A DNA stretch of 64,000 bases from Carettochelys insculpta (lineage: Eukaryota > Chordata > Testudines > Carettochelyidae): NCBI RefSeq assembly GCF_033958435.1, contig NC_134152.1, positions 15,238,001-15,302,000 on the forward strand. Direction: 5' to 3'. The position numbers and the translations under genes were made by a program. Below are positions 55,298 through 64,000 of the stretch, in pieces; the stretch's first letter is position 1, and the number at the start of each line of letters is the position of its first letter. The notes beneath the pieces were generated by a model. That model did not search any database, was not told the origin of the DNA, and worked only from the letters and a program-made list of their open reading frames with translations.

Positions 55298-55804
55298 TAA
55301 TAACAGCACGTGAAGTTCAAGAGTTTAGGGGTTTTTCCCCCATTTGCATAGTCTCATTCTTTCAATTAGAAGCCAGAGTTTGAACAAGTTCTACTCCACT
55401 TGACTACTGATGTGGAAGCTAAGAGCTGAATTCTCCTTGGTTACAGCAGTGCAAACAGTGCTTTTTTGTGACGATATGTGCCAGTATAGTGTACTAGCAC
55501 CTTTTTTCACAACAACGTTGACAAATGTCTACTAAAATAAATCAATGTTCCAGCACAGCTCTGCAGCCCCTACTGGCCTGGCCAGCACCAGGCAGCAGCA
55601 TGGCTCCAAGGGCAGGTGGGTGATAGGCTGTGCCCCATTTTCTGTCCAATCAGAGCATGCAAGGCATGCATGGAACAGGGCAGCAATGTGTAAACAAGCC
55701 CGGAGAAGTCCTCTGCCCTCCGCACCACTCCCTTGTATTCTGCTCTGCTGTGTTCTCCATGTTTGCCTCCCATAGTCTTCCCTGACCACCCTTTTATCAC
55801 CCAG
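55298..55804. other. Unassigned sequence before the LINE
   Basis: The GC-richer part at 55560-55800 could be the 5' region of the following LINE or an unrelated repeat. The long minus frame 55532-56134 crosses into the LINE and is a shadow. Confidence 0.35.
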
Positions 55805-55814
55805 GAAAACCTTG

Positions 55815-56450
55815 ATCATCAGAAGATGGAACATCAAAACAATGTATGAAACAGGAAAGGCAGTGCAAATGGCTGCGGAAATTTGATGCTGTAAGCTTGC
55901 AATGCTTAGGCTCAGTGAGACCAGATGGCTACAGTCAGGGCAACTAAGACTGCCAATGACAGAAATGTTACTGTACTCAGGGCATGAAGATGACAATGCT
56001 CCACACACAGCAGGTGTGGCACTTATGCTATCAAAAGAAGCACTGAAGGTATTGGCTGGTTGTGGAGGCCACCAACCAAGAATGATAACAGCTTCATTCA
56101 AAACTAAAAAGAAGAAGCTCAAGATGAACATCATCCAGTGCTACGCACCACCAAATGATCACAGTGAAGAAGCAAAAGACGATTTCTACGACAGACTACA
56201 AGATGTGCTTGACATGACAGAGAAGTGAATGTCATGATGGAGGCTTCAGTGCCAAAACTGGAGCGGACAACACCAGCTATGAATAGGTGATGGGCCCTCA
56301 TGGATTTGGAGAGATGAATGAAGATGGAGTAAGGCCTTCAGACTTCAGTGCCCTAAACAACCTCATCATCAGAGGCAGTGTGTTCCTTCGTAAAAGAATT
56401 CACAAAGCAACATAAGTCTCTCCAGCTCACTTTACATAGAACAAGATCCA
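55815..56450 (+). pseudogene. LINE APE-type endonuclease remnant
   Basis: The enzyme nicks target DNA to prime reverse transcription. The reading begins RRWNIKTMYETGKAVQMAAE. LRLSETRW (about 55905) carries the catalytic Glu of the SETRW block. An open frame of 108 codons (55902-56228) holds YSGHEDDNAPHTAGVALML and IIQCYAPPNDHSEEAKDDF. The C-terminal part, after a frameshift at about 56230, shows NVMMEASVPKLE..., where the family has the D-x-N block. The final SDHH-type block is degraded (LGHHLLLSKL, about 56515). It is frameshifted and dead. Confidence 0.82.
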
Positions 56451-56666
56451 CTACCTTTGTATGTTAAAAAATTTCAGAAGATGTACGACTGAAGAGAGGA
56501 CCTGATGCATCATTGGGTCACCATCTGTTGCTTTCCAAACTGACAGTGAAGCTGAAGAACATGCCAGAAACAGCAACCAGAAGACAGAGATACAACATCA
56601 GCCTCTTGAAAGATCTTGGAGGTCACTTGATAACAAGTAGAACATCTTCATGTCACCCTTCTATTT

Positions 56667-56866
56667 GTGACTAACAGATTGATTGGAGCATAAGCTTTTG
56701 TGGGCAAAGACACACACCATCATATGCATCGTGCATCGTGCATCTGACAAAACGGGTCTTTGCCCACGAAAGCTTATGCTTCAATCAATTTGTTAATCTA
56801 TAAGATGCCGCAGGACTTGTTGTTTTTGCAGACACAGACTAACACAGCTAGACCTCTGATACTTAC
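56667..56866. repeat. Foldback repeat of the 'AGTCTATAAGGTGCCAC' family, copy 3
   Basis: The left arm starts 'gtgactaacagattgattgg' and the right arm ends 'aacacagctagacctctgat'. 'ggagcataagcttttgtggg' pairs with 'cccacgaaagcttatgct'. The centre has a short repeat, 'atcgtgcatcgtgcat'. It lies inside the plus-strand LINE. Confidence 0.8.
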
Positions 56867-56869
56867 ATT

Positions 56870-57014
56870 TGTGAGTCCATTGATGGCTGATCAGCCTGAT
56901 TCTGGAGCTGCAGGTCTTCTCACAGAAGGGGCAGGTGTTGGTAGCTGTTGAAGGGGTGCAGAATATATTTTGATTCTCTTTTCTTCTCCGCCTCTCCTCA
57001 TCTGAAAGATACAA
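56870..57014 (-). pseudogene. Zinc-finger end of a second LINE on the opposite strand
   Basis: On minus, a 73-codon frame contains EERRRRKENQN, then C-PFC-EKTCSSRIRLIS-H-QWT-H, a clear C2H2 finger of the SRIGLISH type. This finger marks the C-terminus of LINE RT proteins like the one at 43798-45872, which ends in a similar finger. It lies in the middle of a LINE running the other way, so it must be a small fragment of another copy inserted here. The rest of that copy is absent. Confidence 0.7.
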
Positions 57015-57099
57015 AGATGAAGGAACAGTATCGACTTATGTTGACCAACAAGTTGCAGGCTCTACAAGATCTGTATGATGAAGACACAGATCTACATAC

Positions 57100-58870
57100 T
57101 CGGTGTTAATAAGTGAAAGAAACAATAAAAGCAACCTACCAAGAAGTAGTTGGGCCACAAAAACCTCAACAAAAGGAATGGATCTCAGCAGCAACGATGC
57201 ATAAAATACAGCAGAGGAAGCGCAAGAAAGAGGCAGTTAACAGCAGCCACACCAGAAAAGCAAAGGCAGCAGCAAAGGAATGATACACAAAAGCCAACGT
57301 GAAAGTGAAGAAGAGTGTGAAGATGGACAAGCAGAGTTTCATAGAGAATCTAGCAGAAGACACAGAAGATGCAGTGGCAAGTAGAAACATGAAACAGCTA
57401 TACAATGCTATAAAGAAGCTTTTGGGAGAACACAGAAGGCGTGAATGACTACTCAAAGAACGACAGGTGATTGTAGGGACAGAACAGCAACTGACCCAGC
57501 GGGCAGAACATTTTGAAGAGCTTCTCGACAGACCAGCCCAGAAAATCCACCTGATATCCAAGCAGCAGAAATCAATCTTCTAACAGACTGTGGAAAATTG
57601 ACTAGAGAGGAGATCAGGAAGGCCATCTTGAAAGTAAAAACAGTAAAGCTGCAGGCCCAAACAACATTCCTGCAGAAGCCCTCAAAGTGGACATTGATAC
57701 TACACTAGAGATGCTGTTTCTCCTCTTTGAGAATATATGCGAAGAAGGGGATACATCTATAAGAAGGCTACCTCAGCAAGATCCCAAAGAAGGGCAGCTT
57801 AAGCAGCTGCGAGAACTATAGAGGAATCACACTTCTGTTAGTGCCAGGAAAGATCTTCAACAGATTCATCCTGGAAAGAGTGAAAAACACAGTGGACCCA
57901 GAGCTCAGAGACCAGCAAGCTGGCTTTTGACAGAACAGATCATGTATTGACTTGATCACAACATTGCAAATCATACTGGAGCAATCTATAGAATAGAATT
58001 CACCACTTTTACATCAACTTCATCAACTATGAGAAAGACTTCAACAGTGTACCCAGAGGAAACATTGGCATTACAGCTTACCAACCAAGTTAGCTGGCCT
58101 CAGTAAGAACTCCTGTGAAGGAATGACCTGCAAAGTTTACCATGGGAGATAGTTCACAAGGAGCTTCAAGTAAAGACTGGAGTCCGAAAAGTCTGCTTGT
58201 TGTCAACATTCCTCTTTCTCCTGGTGATAGTCTGGGTCATGAAAATTACAACAGCAGGGAAAACAAATGGGAAACAGGGGATGCTGTGGACCCAGCTGGA
58301 TGACCTGGACTTTGTCAGTGATCTGGTACTTCTGTCCCACAGGCACCAAGAGATGCAAGAGAAGACATCAGATCTTTCCTACATTTCAGCTATAGTTGGC
58401 TTCTCATGAAAAACATGGAATTCTAAACAGATCAGAACTCAGACTAAGATCAGGTTATTCAACTCCAGTGTCAAATCAGTACTGCTGTAAGGTGCAGAAA
58501 CTCAAAGAACAACAAAGATGACTGTCAAAAAAATCCAGATGTTTCTGGATCCACTGGCCACACAACCATCAACAACCAAGGCTTGTGGAAACTGACTCAC
58601 CAACTTCCAAAGAAGAAAGCAGGAAGAGAAGATGGTGATGGATTGGACAAACCTCAGAAAACAAACCACCAGCATCACAAGGCAAACCTTAAGTTGGAAC
58701 CCACAAGCAAAAAAGAAAAGTGGGTGCCCAGGAAACACCTGGCATAGGGACCTGAAGGCAGACACTAAAAAGATGGGATACACCTGCTCAGAACTGGGAA
58801 AGTTTGCCCAGGACAGGTGATGCTGGTGAATGGTTGTCAATGGCCTATGCTTCAAGATGTAAGAGTCGAA
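57100..58870 (+). pseudogene. LINE reverse transcriptase remnant
   Basis: The plus strand, in several frames, gives the RT protein. KPQQKEWISAATMHKIQQRK (57170 on) is the linker after the endonuclease. CENYRGITLLLVPGKIFNRF and LRDQQAGF follow at 57805-57930. The motif A region is degraded (INYEKDFNSV, about 58018). WTQLDDLDFVSDLVLLSH (58289-58345) has V-S-D in place of the A-D-D catalytic pair. The C-terminal block SITRQTLSWNPQAKKKSG and TKKMGYTCSELGKFAQDR (58670-58820) is open and close to the family consensus. Loss of a catalytic Asp and many shifts make it inactive. Confidence 0.85.
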
Positions 58871-58880
58871 GAGGCTTACT

Positions 58881-59910
58881 ACTAATACTACTTTCCCTGT
58901 GTAAGTTAGTCCACTGGCCTCACCCTGCCGCAGTATCCCTTACTTCCATTCCTGTTGATTATGATGAATCAGATCACTTCAGAGAACCAGCTCCCCTCCA
59001 TTTCTCTTGCAGTCCTAAGCAGCATAACGTATTACTGATGGCAGGGACAGATTCCCTTGTGCTTCTTCTACCCCAAACAACCAAGGATGTAGTTGTGCAT
59101 TTAAAAGAAGGTGGCGGCCGGGGGTGGGGAGGGAAGAGGCGGGGCTGTAATGGCTAAGGTGTCTATGCCTCAGTGGTTCCTAGCTGGTGGAATGGCCCTG
59201 GTTCCACAGCCAGGTGTAAAGCACAGCAGCCCTGAGGCTGGTTTACTTTACACAGAGAGTAAGCCAGCAGCTGGGTGACCCCAGAATCTGAATCCCTTCT
59301 GAACTGCTGCAAGTCCTAGATATGAACTAATAGCCTCCCTTTGCTCTTTCACCTATTCCTTTAATTAACGTGCATGGGGGTTGTGGGCTGGAGGTGGGGA
59401 CCTTGCTGCCAGGAGGGTCTGATGTGCTCTCTGAGGGGGCTTTGCAGGGGTCCTATGATGGCCATAGCAGGGGTCTGAGTCCCCTCCCCTGACTGTGTCC
59501 CTGATCACCCCCATAGCCACCTCACATACTGTTGCAGTGCCATCAAGATTGTGGCTGTGCTGTTCTTCCAGACCATATGCTACTGGGCCAACCAGCCAGC
59601 AAACCCCAGCAATGACTGCTTTGTCCTCTCTAAGATACTAATAGCATTACCAGTGGAAAGCTGCAGATGCCTCTCAGAACATGGAGCACATAGATCCCAG
59701 CAGCTTTGGTGGTGGTCTGTACTCTGAAAACAGAGAAAGGTCTGTTTGCAACAGGGTGGGAGGTGGGGAGTTCCATGGTACAACTAGACCACTTGGGACA
59801 CACCACAAGGTGATACCAGTGATCAACAACACACTGCAGGGAAATTTCATGTTCCTATTGGTTCAAGTCTGGCCTGTATATTTAAGAGCTGTCTCTGGAA
59901 TCTCCACTCC
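58881..59910. other. Unassigned non-coding sequence
   Basis: No gene was recognised. Open frames of 60-80 codons at 59580-59920 overlap on both strands. Confidence 0.4.
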
Positions 59911-60003
59911 ATGCATCTGACGAAGCGGGTCTTTGCCCATAAAAGCTTATGCTCCAAAAAAATCTGTTAGTCTGTAAGATGCCACTGGACTTCTTGTAGT
60001 CTC
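59911..60003 (+). repeat. Foldback repeat of the 'AGTCTATAAGGTGCCAC' family, half copy
   Basis: 'tgcatctgacgaagcgggtc', 'aaagcttatgctcc' and 'tagtctgtaagatgccac' correspond to the right arm of the full copies. The left arm is absent. Confidence 0.8.
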
Positions 60004-61322
60004 TGCTGTAGTGTTGGGAGGCTAAATCAGGAGAGATTACTATGTGGCTAGCCTGTCATTCCAGTCTTCTTGCTCGGTATTCCCAACATCATTCACCTCC
60101 AATCCACACTATACAAACACTGTAGTCCTTTTCCAAAGTGAGATATGCTCATTTTATCTCAACTTTTGTATGGGTATTTTTGGTCATTACATCTAAAGAC
60201 ATGCAAATAGAACCTCCACAAAGCATGACCAGCACATCTCCGCAAGCCTCCTTAATGGCAAGCTCCTCAGGGCAGTGTAATAAGGCAGGCCAGAGGGCTA
60301 CCGAAGAGTGATAGAGGGAAGACATATTAGCCCTACATTGAATAAGCCCCTATTCCCACAATAAACTAGTGAGGGACAATCCAGAACTAGCATGAACCAT
60401 CTAGAAGCAATCAAGCCAAATAGGCCATTTAGGAGTCTGGTAGACTCAAGGAAGCCAATGTAGAACAGATGGAGCCAATGAAAAACCAGCTGAGGCTGGC
60501 TATAAAAAGGCTTCTCTTCTACTGGCTCAGTGGTGGGTGAGAAGTGGAGGAAATAAAGAGCTGTGGCAAGTCTGAGAGTAGTAAGTGCTAACAGGTACCA
60601 TAGGGAAGAACCTGCAGTAAATAGGGTGCTGGGGACCACTGTGGGAATGTAGCCAAGGGATTCATCAGTCAAGCAACCGAAAATTGAGACATTGTTGGTG
60701 GCTGCTATCACATGGTTCCTGGGCTGGATCCAAGAGTAGGGGGTGAACCTGGGCTCCCCATATTCTCCATGCAGCACAGAAGGACTAATCTGGTGGAGGG
60801 GTTTGCCTTACCTGAATCACTTGGTGGAGCAGCAGAGACTATGGAGTTTGGTCTCTTATCTTTTCCCCATGCTGGCCGACGATGAGAGAGGCTCACCAAA
60901 ACCCCAAGCTGGTGCTTAACCTGATGGCTGCTGTGAGCCTCTGAGGGAAATAATCTGCCAAAAATGTAGGACCCAGCAAGCCAGAGGAGGAGCTTTGTCG
61001 CAGGCAGGAACCATTTTTTAGTTCTGCATTTGTGCAGCACCTAGCACAATGGGGTGCAGATCCAGTGCCAGGGCTCCTGGGCATTATGGTAATACAAATA
61101 ATAACTAAGGGCAGGAGCTGGCAGAAAACAAAAACCAAAACTCAATTTACCTACACGTCCCCCTCCTCTCCCCTCCACATCTACAGCCTAAAAGGTTAAA
61201 GGCTAGCAGAATCCAGTATCAATTCAACCGCTATTTTTTCAATTCATGTATTTAAACAGAAATTATTTAGCTTTGCAGAAATAGAGCTAGAAAGAAAACA
61301 GTTGCAAATAAAGGAAACAGAC
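60004..61322. other. Unassigned sequence with one short relic
   Basis: Near 61038-61105, 'cacctagcacaatggggtgc' and 'tatggtaatacaaataataa' match a common amniote repeat tail. The 159-codon minus frame at 60298-60777 and the overlapping 60708-61040 frame have no domain, no splice context and no similarity I recognise. Confidence 0.4.
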
Positions 61323-61325
61323 ATA

Positions 61326-62036
61326 GGCTGCGTCTACACGTGCACGCTACTTCGAAGTAGCGGCAGTAACTTCGAAATAGCGCCCGTCACGTCTACACGT
61401 GTTGGGCGCTATTTCGAAGTTGAAATCGACGTTAGGCGCCGAGACGTCGAAGTCGCTAACCCCATGAGCGGATGGGAATAGCGCCCTACTTCGACGTTCA
61501 ACATCGAAGTAGGGACAGTGTAGACGATCCGCGTCCCGCAACATCGAAATAGCGAGGTCCTCCATGGCGGCCATCAGCTGGGGGTTTGAGAGATGCTCTC
61601 TCTCCAGCCCCTGCGGGGCTCTATGGTCACCGTGGGCAGCAGCCCTTAGCCCAGGGCTTCTGGCTGCTGCTGCTGCAGCTGGGGGTCCGTGCTGCATATA
61701 CAGGGTCTGCAACTAGTTGTTGGCTCTGTGTATCTTGCACTGTTTAATGAAAGTGTGTCTGGGAGGGGCCCTTTAAGGGAGCGGCTTGCTGTTGAGTCCG
61801 CCCCGTGACCCTGTCTGCAGCTGTGCCTGGCTCCCTTATTTCGATGTGTGCTACTTTGGCGTGTAGACGTTCCCTCGCTGTGCCTATTTCGATGTTGGGC
61901 TGAGCAACGTCGAAGTTGAACATCGACGTTGCCAGCCCTGGAGGACGTGTAGACGTTATTCATCGAAATAGCCTATTTCGATGTCGCAACATCGAAATAA
62001 GCTATTTCGAAGTTGGGTGCACGTGTAGACGTAGCC
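61326..62036 (+). mobile_element. Harbinger non-autonomous element, 711 bp, copy B
   Basis: It is the same length and orientation as the element at 15745-16455 and is flanked by ATA on both sides (61323-61325 and 62037-62039). The ends are GGCTGCGTCTACACGTG and CACGTGTAGACGTAGCC. The two copies differ at scattered positions throughout (for example 'cagtaacttcg' here and 'caccaacttcg' in copy A). The open minus frames of 105-121 codons occur in both copies but carry no domain. Confidence 0.92.
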
Positions 62037-62039
62037 ATA

Positions 62040-64000
62040 AAGAAGTAAAACCTTCACCATGCAGCTATATGGAAAATGATTTGCCATGGTAATGTTAAGT
62101 GAGGGTGATTCACAAAAGATCAAATTATCATACATTTGCAAAGCAGTCTCATTCCTAACTAACACCATAAACTGGGAAGTGTGTAAGTGTGTATCTCAGA
62201 AGTGTTTAGTAGTGTACAGCAACGCTGCTTAACACTTGCAGAATTTCACCCCAGACTTGGCTTCATTTCAGCGGTGGGTGAAAGGCTTTCTGTAGTCTGG
62301 AGAGTCTTTGGGATTGAAGGGTAATATATAAATGTAAGTCATTATCCTTTTCAATGGCCTTGCTATTCATTAAATCTCACATCACATCCACTGTGCTTAA
62401 TCCCCCTAACAACCATTAGATTCTTTGGCAACAAGAAAGCCTGGAAGAAAGGGGACAGAGTTAAAAGTAGGAGACCAAAAAGAACTGGGACAAATTTCAA
62501 GAGCACTTCAGCAATTTGAAGCTAAGCAAATAACTGCAGTTTAACAAAATAGCTTTAAGCTTCTCCCCTCCCTTCATAATGAAACATTTTAAAAAGTGTA
62601 AGAGGACATGGTGACCCAATCCATGACGTACTCCTGGTCCTCTCTTCACTTTTACAAATTAAATTTTCTTTTGGGTCTGTTGTGCTTGACCTCTGAGAAA
62701 ATGAAGCTTATGAGGAGGTGCTGCTAAAACCCTAATGAGCTACATTCCCAATTTTTTGAAGGAGGAGCAACCTTTTCCCACATAAAATAACACAGACAGG
62801 GAAAGATATAAAGCTACGTTCATTCTGCCAATCATGGCAGTGTGATGGCTTGGGCTACATCACTGATCAATAAGCAGAGAACACACTGGTGTGAACAGTA
62901 AAAGGAAGCGTTGTTCCATTCACAAGACAGAGACCGTTAGAATTGCAGATGCACATACACAAAAGGGTTAGACATCCTCTCAGCAACAGCACAAGGCACC
63001 ATTCAACTCAGCTGGAAAATAAACTAGTTTCACCCAGAAACAAAACAAAGCAGGGTTCCTGGGGAGAAGGCAAAGCGCAAGTCTCTCACCGAGGATAAAA
63101 TCTAGACAATTGGATGCAGCAATTTAAAATTTATCTGCAGAAAGAACGGATGGTGCTCCTTTTATTATTTCATGGGGCTGTGGAAACATTTCCTATGTAA
63201 AATGGGAACCAGAAGTCTTATGAACCCTGTCAATATACACACACCTTTATTTGTTTGCAATTTAATTAAACTCTGTAAGGAACCTACCCTATGTAACAGA
63301 AACACTTAAGATCTATCACTTGCCTGAGAGCATCCCTTCCTTATGGGACGTGTCATTCAAAGATCACATAAAATGTCAAATGGAGAAGAGTCAAGCAGCA
63401 AAATCCACAAGAGCTTCTGCTTCTGCACTACCACTCCTAAAAGCTTCCTTGTGTATGGGAGTTCCAGTAAAACAGATAGCCTATGACTGGGCCTTTTACT
63501 ACAAAAATAAAAAGCATTAATTCACCACTCCCATAAAACTAATCCATCAGCTTTAGCCCTATTGGGTATCTTAAGGAAGAACCTGCTTCCACTGATGTCA
63601 ATAGACTGTATGTAGCATTCCTTTGTACTAAGTGAGGCCTAGAATTCAGACTGACTGGAGTAAAATCAATTAGCTGAGTGAGATAAAGAATTCTCACTTT
63701 CCTTGGGTTTTTTGCATGCTCTTCCTCTAGATAGGCTTGAACCAAAACAAAACATGGAATAACTTGGCTTTCACCTTCACATGTTCTTAGAGCTCCACAG
63801 AAATCTTCAGCATTCTTCAGTGAGCAATGCCGTCCCTCACTACCAGCACTACGCAATTTGGTACTTGGATACTAAAGTGAGTAATAGAGAGCACAGTTGT
63901 TGCATCACATCAGTGTATACAGTAGATAAAGTGTAAAACAGAAATGTACAACTCTAATCTGCCACTGTCCTGCTTACACTAGCATTTTCCCTTGTGTTAT
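62040..64000. other. Unassigned non-coding sequence
   Basis: AT-rich sequence with no gene, paired ends or retroelement protein recognised. The 105-codon minus frame at 63539-63856 lacks domain or splice support. Confidence 0.45.

Larger units (their letters stand above)
55805..58880 (+). mobile_element. Decayed LINE with endonuclease and RT (3.1 kb)
   Basis: A nearly full-length plus-strand non-LTR retrotransposon runs from an APE-type endonuclease through RT to the C-terminal region. It is of the kind that gene predictors label 'craniofacial development protein 2-like'. It is interrupted by a foldback repeat (56667-56866) and, directly after it, a minus-strand zinc-finger fragment (56870-57014). 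The 3' end near 58880 reads 'agatgtaagagtcgaagagg'. Many stops and shifts make it inactive. It is distinct from the minus-strand LINE at 43798. Confidence 0.85.

Noticed and set aside
55532..56134. A 200-codon minus-strand open frame with hydrophobic stretches
   Set aside because: Half of it is antisense to the LINE endonuclease, the rest crosses the element's 5' edge, and no domain or splice context supports it.
60298..60777. A 159-codon minus frame
   Set aside because: No domain, signal or splice site was recognised; I could not separate it from chance and did not list it as a gene.
1..64000. CRISPR arrays, operons, tRNA or rRNA genes
   Set aside because: The repeats present are transposon ends, foldbacks and minisatellites, with no regular spacer pattern. 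No tRNA or rRNA structure was recognised, and the content is that of a vertebrate nuclear genome.

Overview
The window is a stretch of vertebrate nuclear DNA, most likely from a turtle or another non-avian sauropsid. The reasons are the mix of CR1 LINE fragments on both strands, a complete DIRS-type tyrosine-recombinase retrotransposon, a Penelope-like element, many PIF/Harbinger elements and MITEs whose ends resemble GGCTACGTCTACAC, and hAT and Tigger-like relics, with almost no host coding sequence. The species call is an inference from repeat content; no diagnostic host gene was recognised.

Layout. Positions 1-7.4 kb are mostly unassigned, with one palindromic MITE (1951-2348) and two GC-rich blocks. 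From 7.46 to 17.54 kb lies an old plus-strand Penelope-like element cut into four pieces by later arrivals: a full-length DIRS element (8081-14180), a CR1 3' end, a Tigger-like element and a 711-bp Harbinger MITE. The DIRS element keeps three long open frames (gag-like, RT-RNase H, tyrosine recombinase), inverted terminal repeats and an internal complementary region. From 18 to 29.7 kb there is a CR1 tail, three large Harbinger-type non-autonomous elements (19.9-21.3, 21.7-23.4 and 24.2-27.5 kb) with smaller MITEs and minisatellites nested inside, and a Tigger-like element.

From 29.9 to 31.8 kb there is a minus-strand CR1 with an esterase-type ORF1 remnant, followed by a Ty3/Gypsy pol fragment. 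A 3.6-kb Harbinger element (33007-36651) holds a broken transposase and a convergent Myb/SANT-like partner gene. A second broken Harbinger transposase lies at 37.8-38.5 kb. From 41.7 to 46.2 kb a decayed minus-strand DIRS element is split by a LINE and ends against a CR1. A hAT element with an 8-bp target duplication (47836-49588) carries a long inverted repeat. The only candidate host coding sequence is a terminal exon at 54204-54377 with a poly(A) signal at 54702. A decayed plus-strand LINE follows (55.8-58.9 kb), then a second 711-bp MITE (61326-62036) and unassigned sequence to the end.

The genes do not form a host pathway. The window is a layered record of transposition, and the DIRS copy is the only element that looks intact enough to have moved recently.
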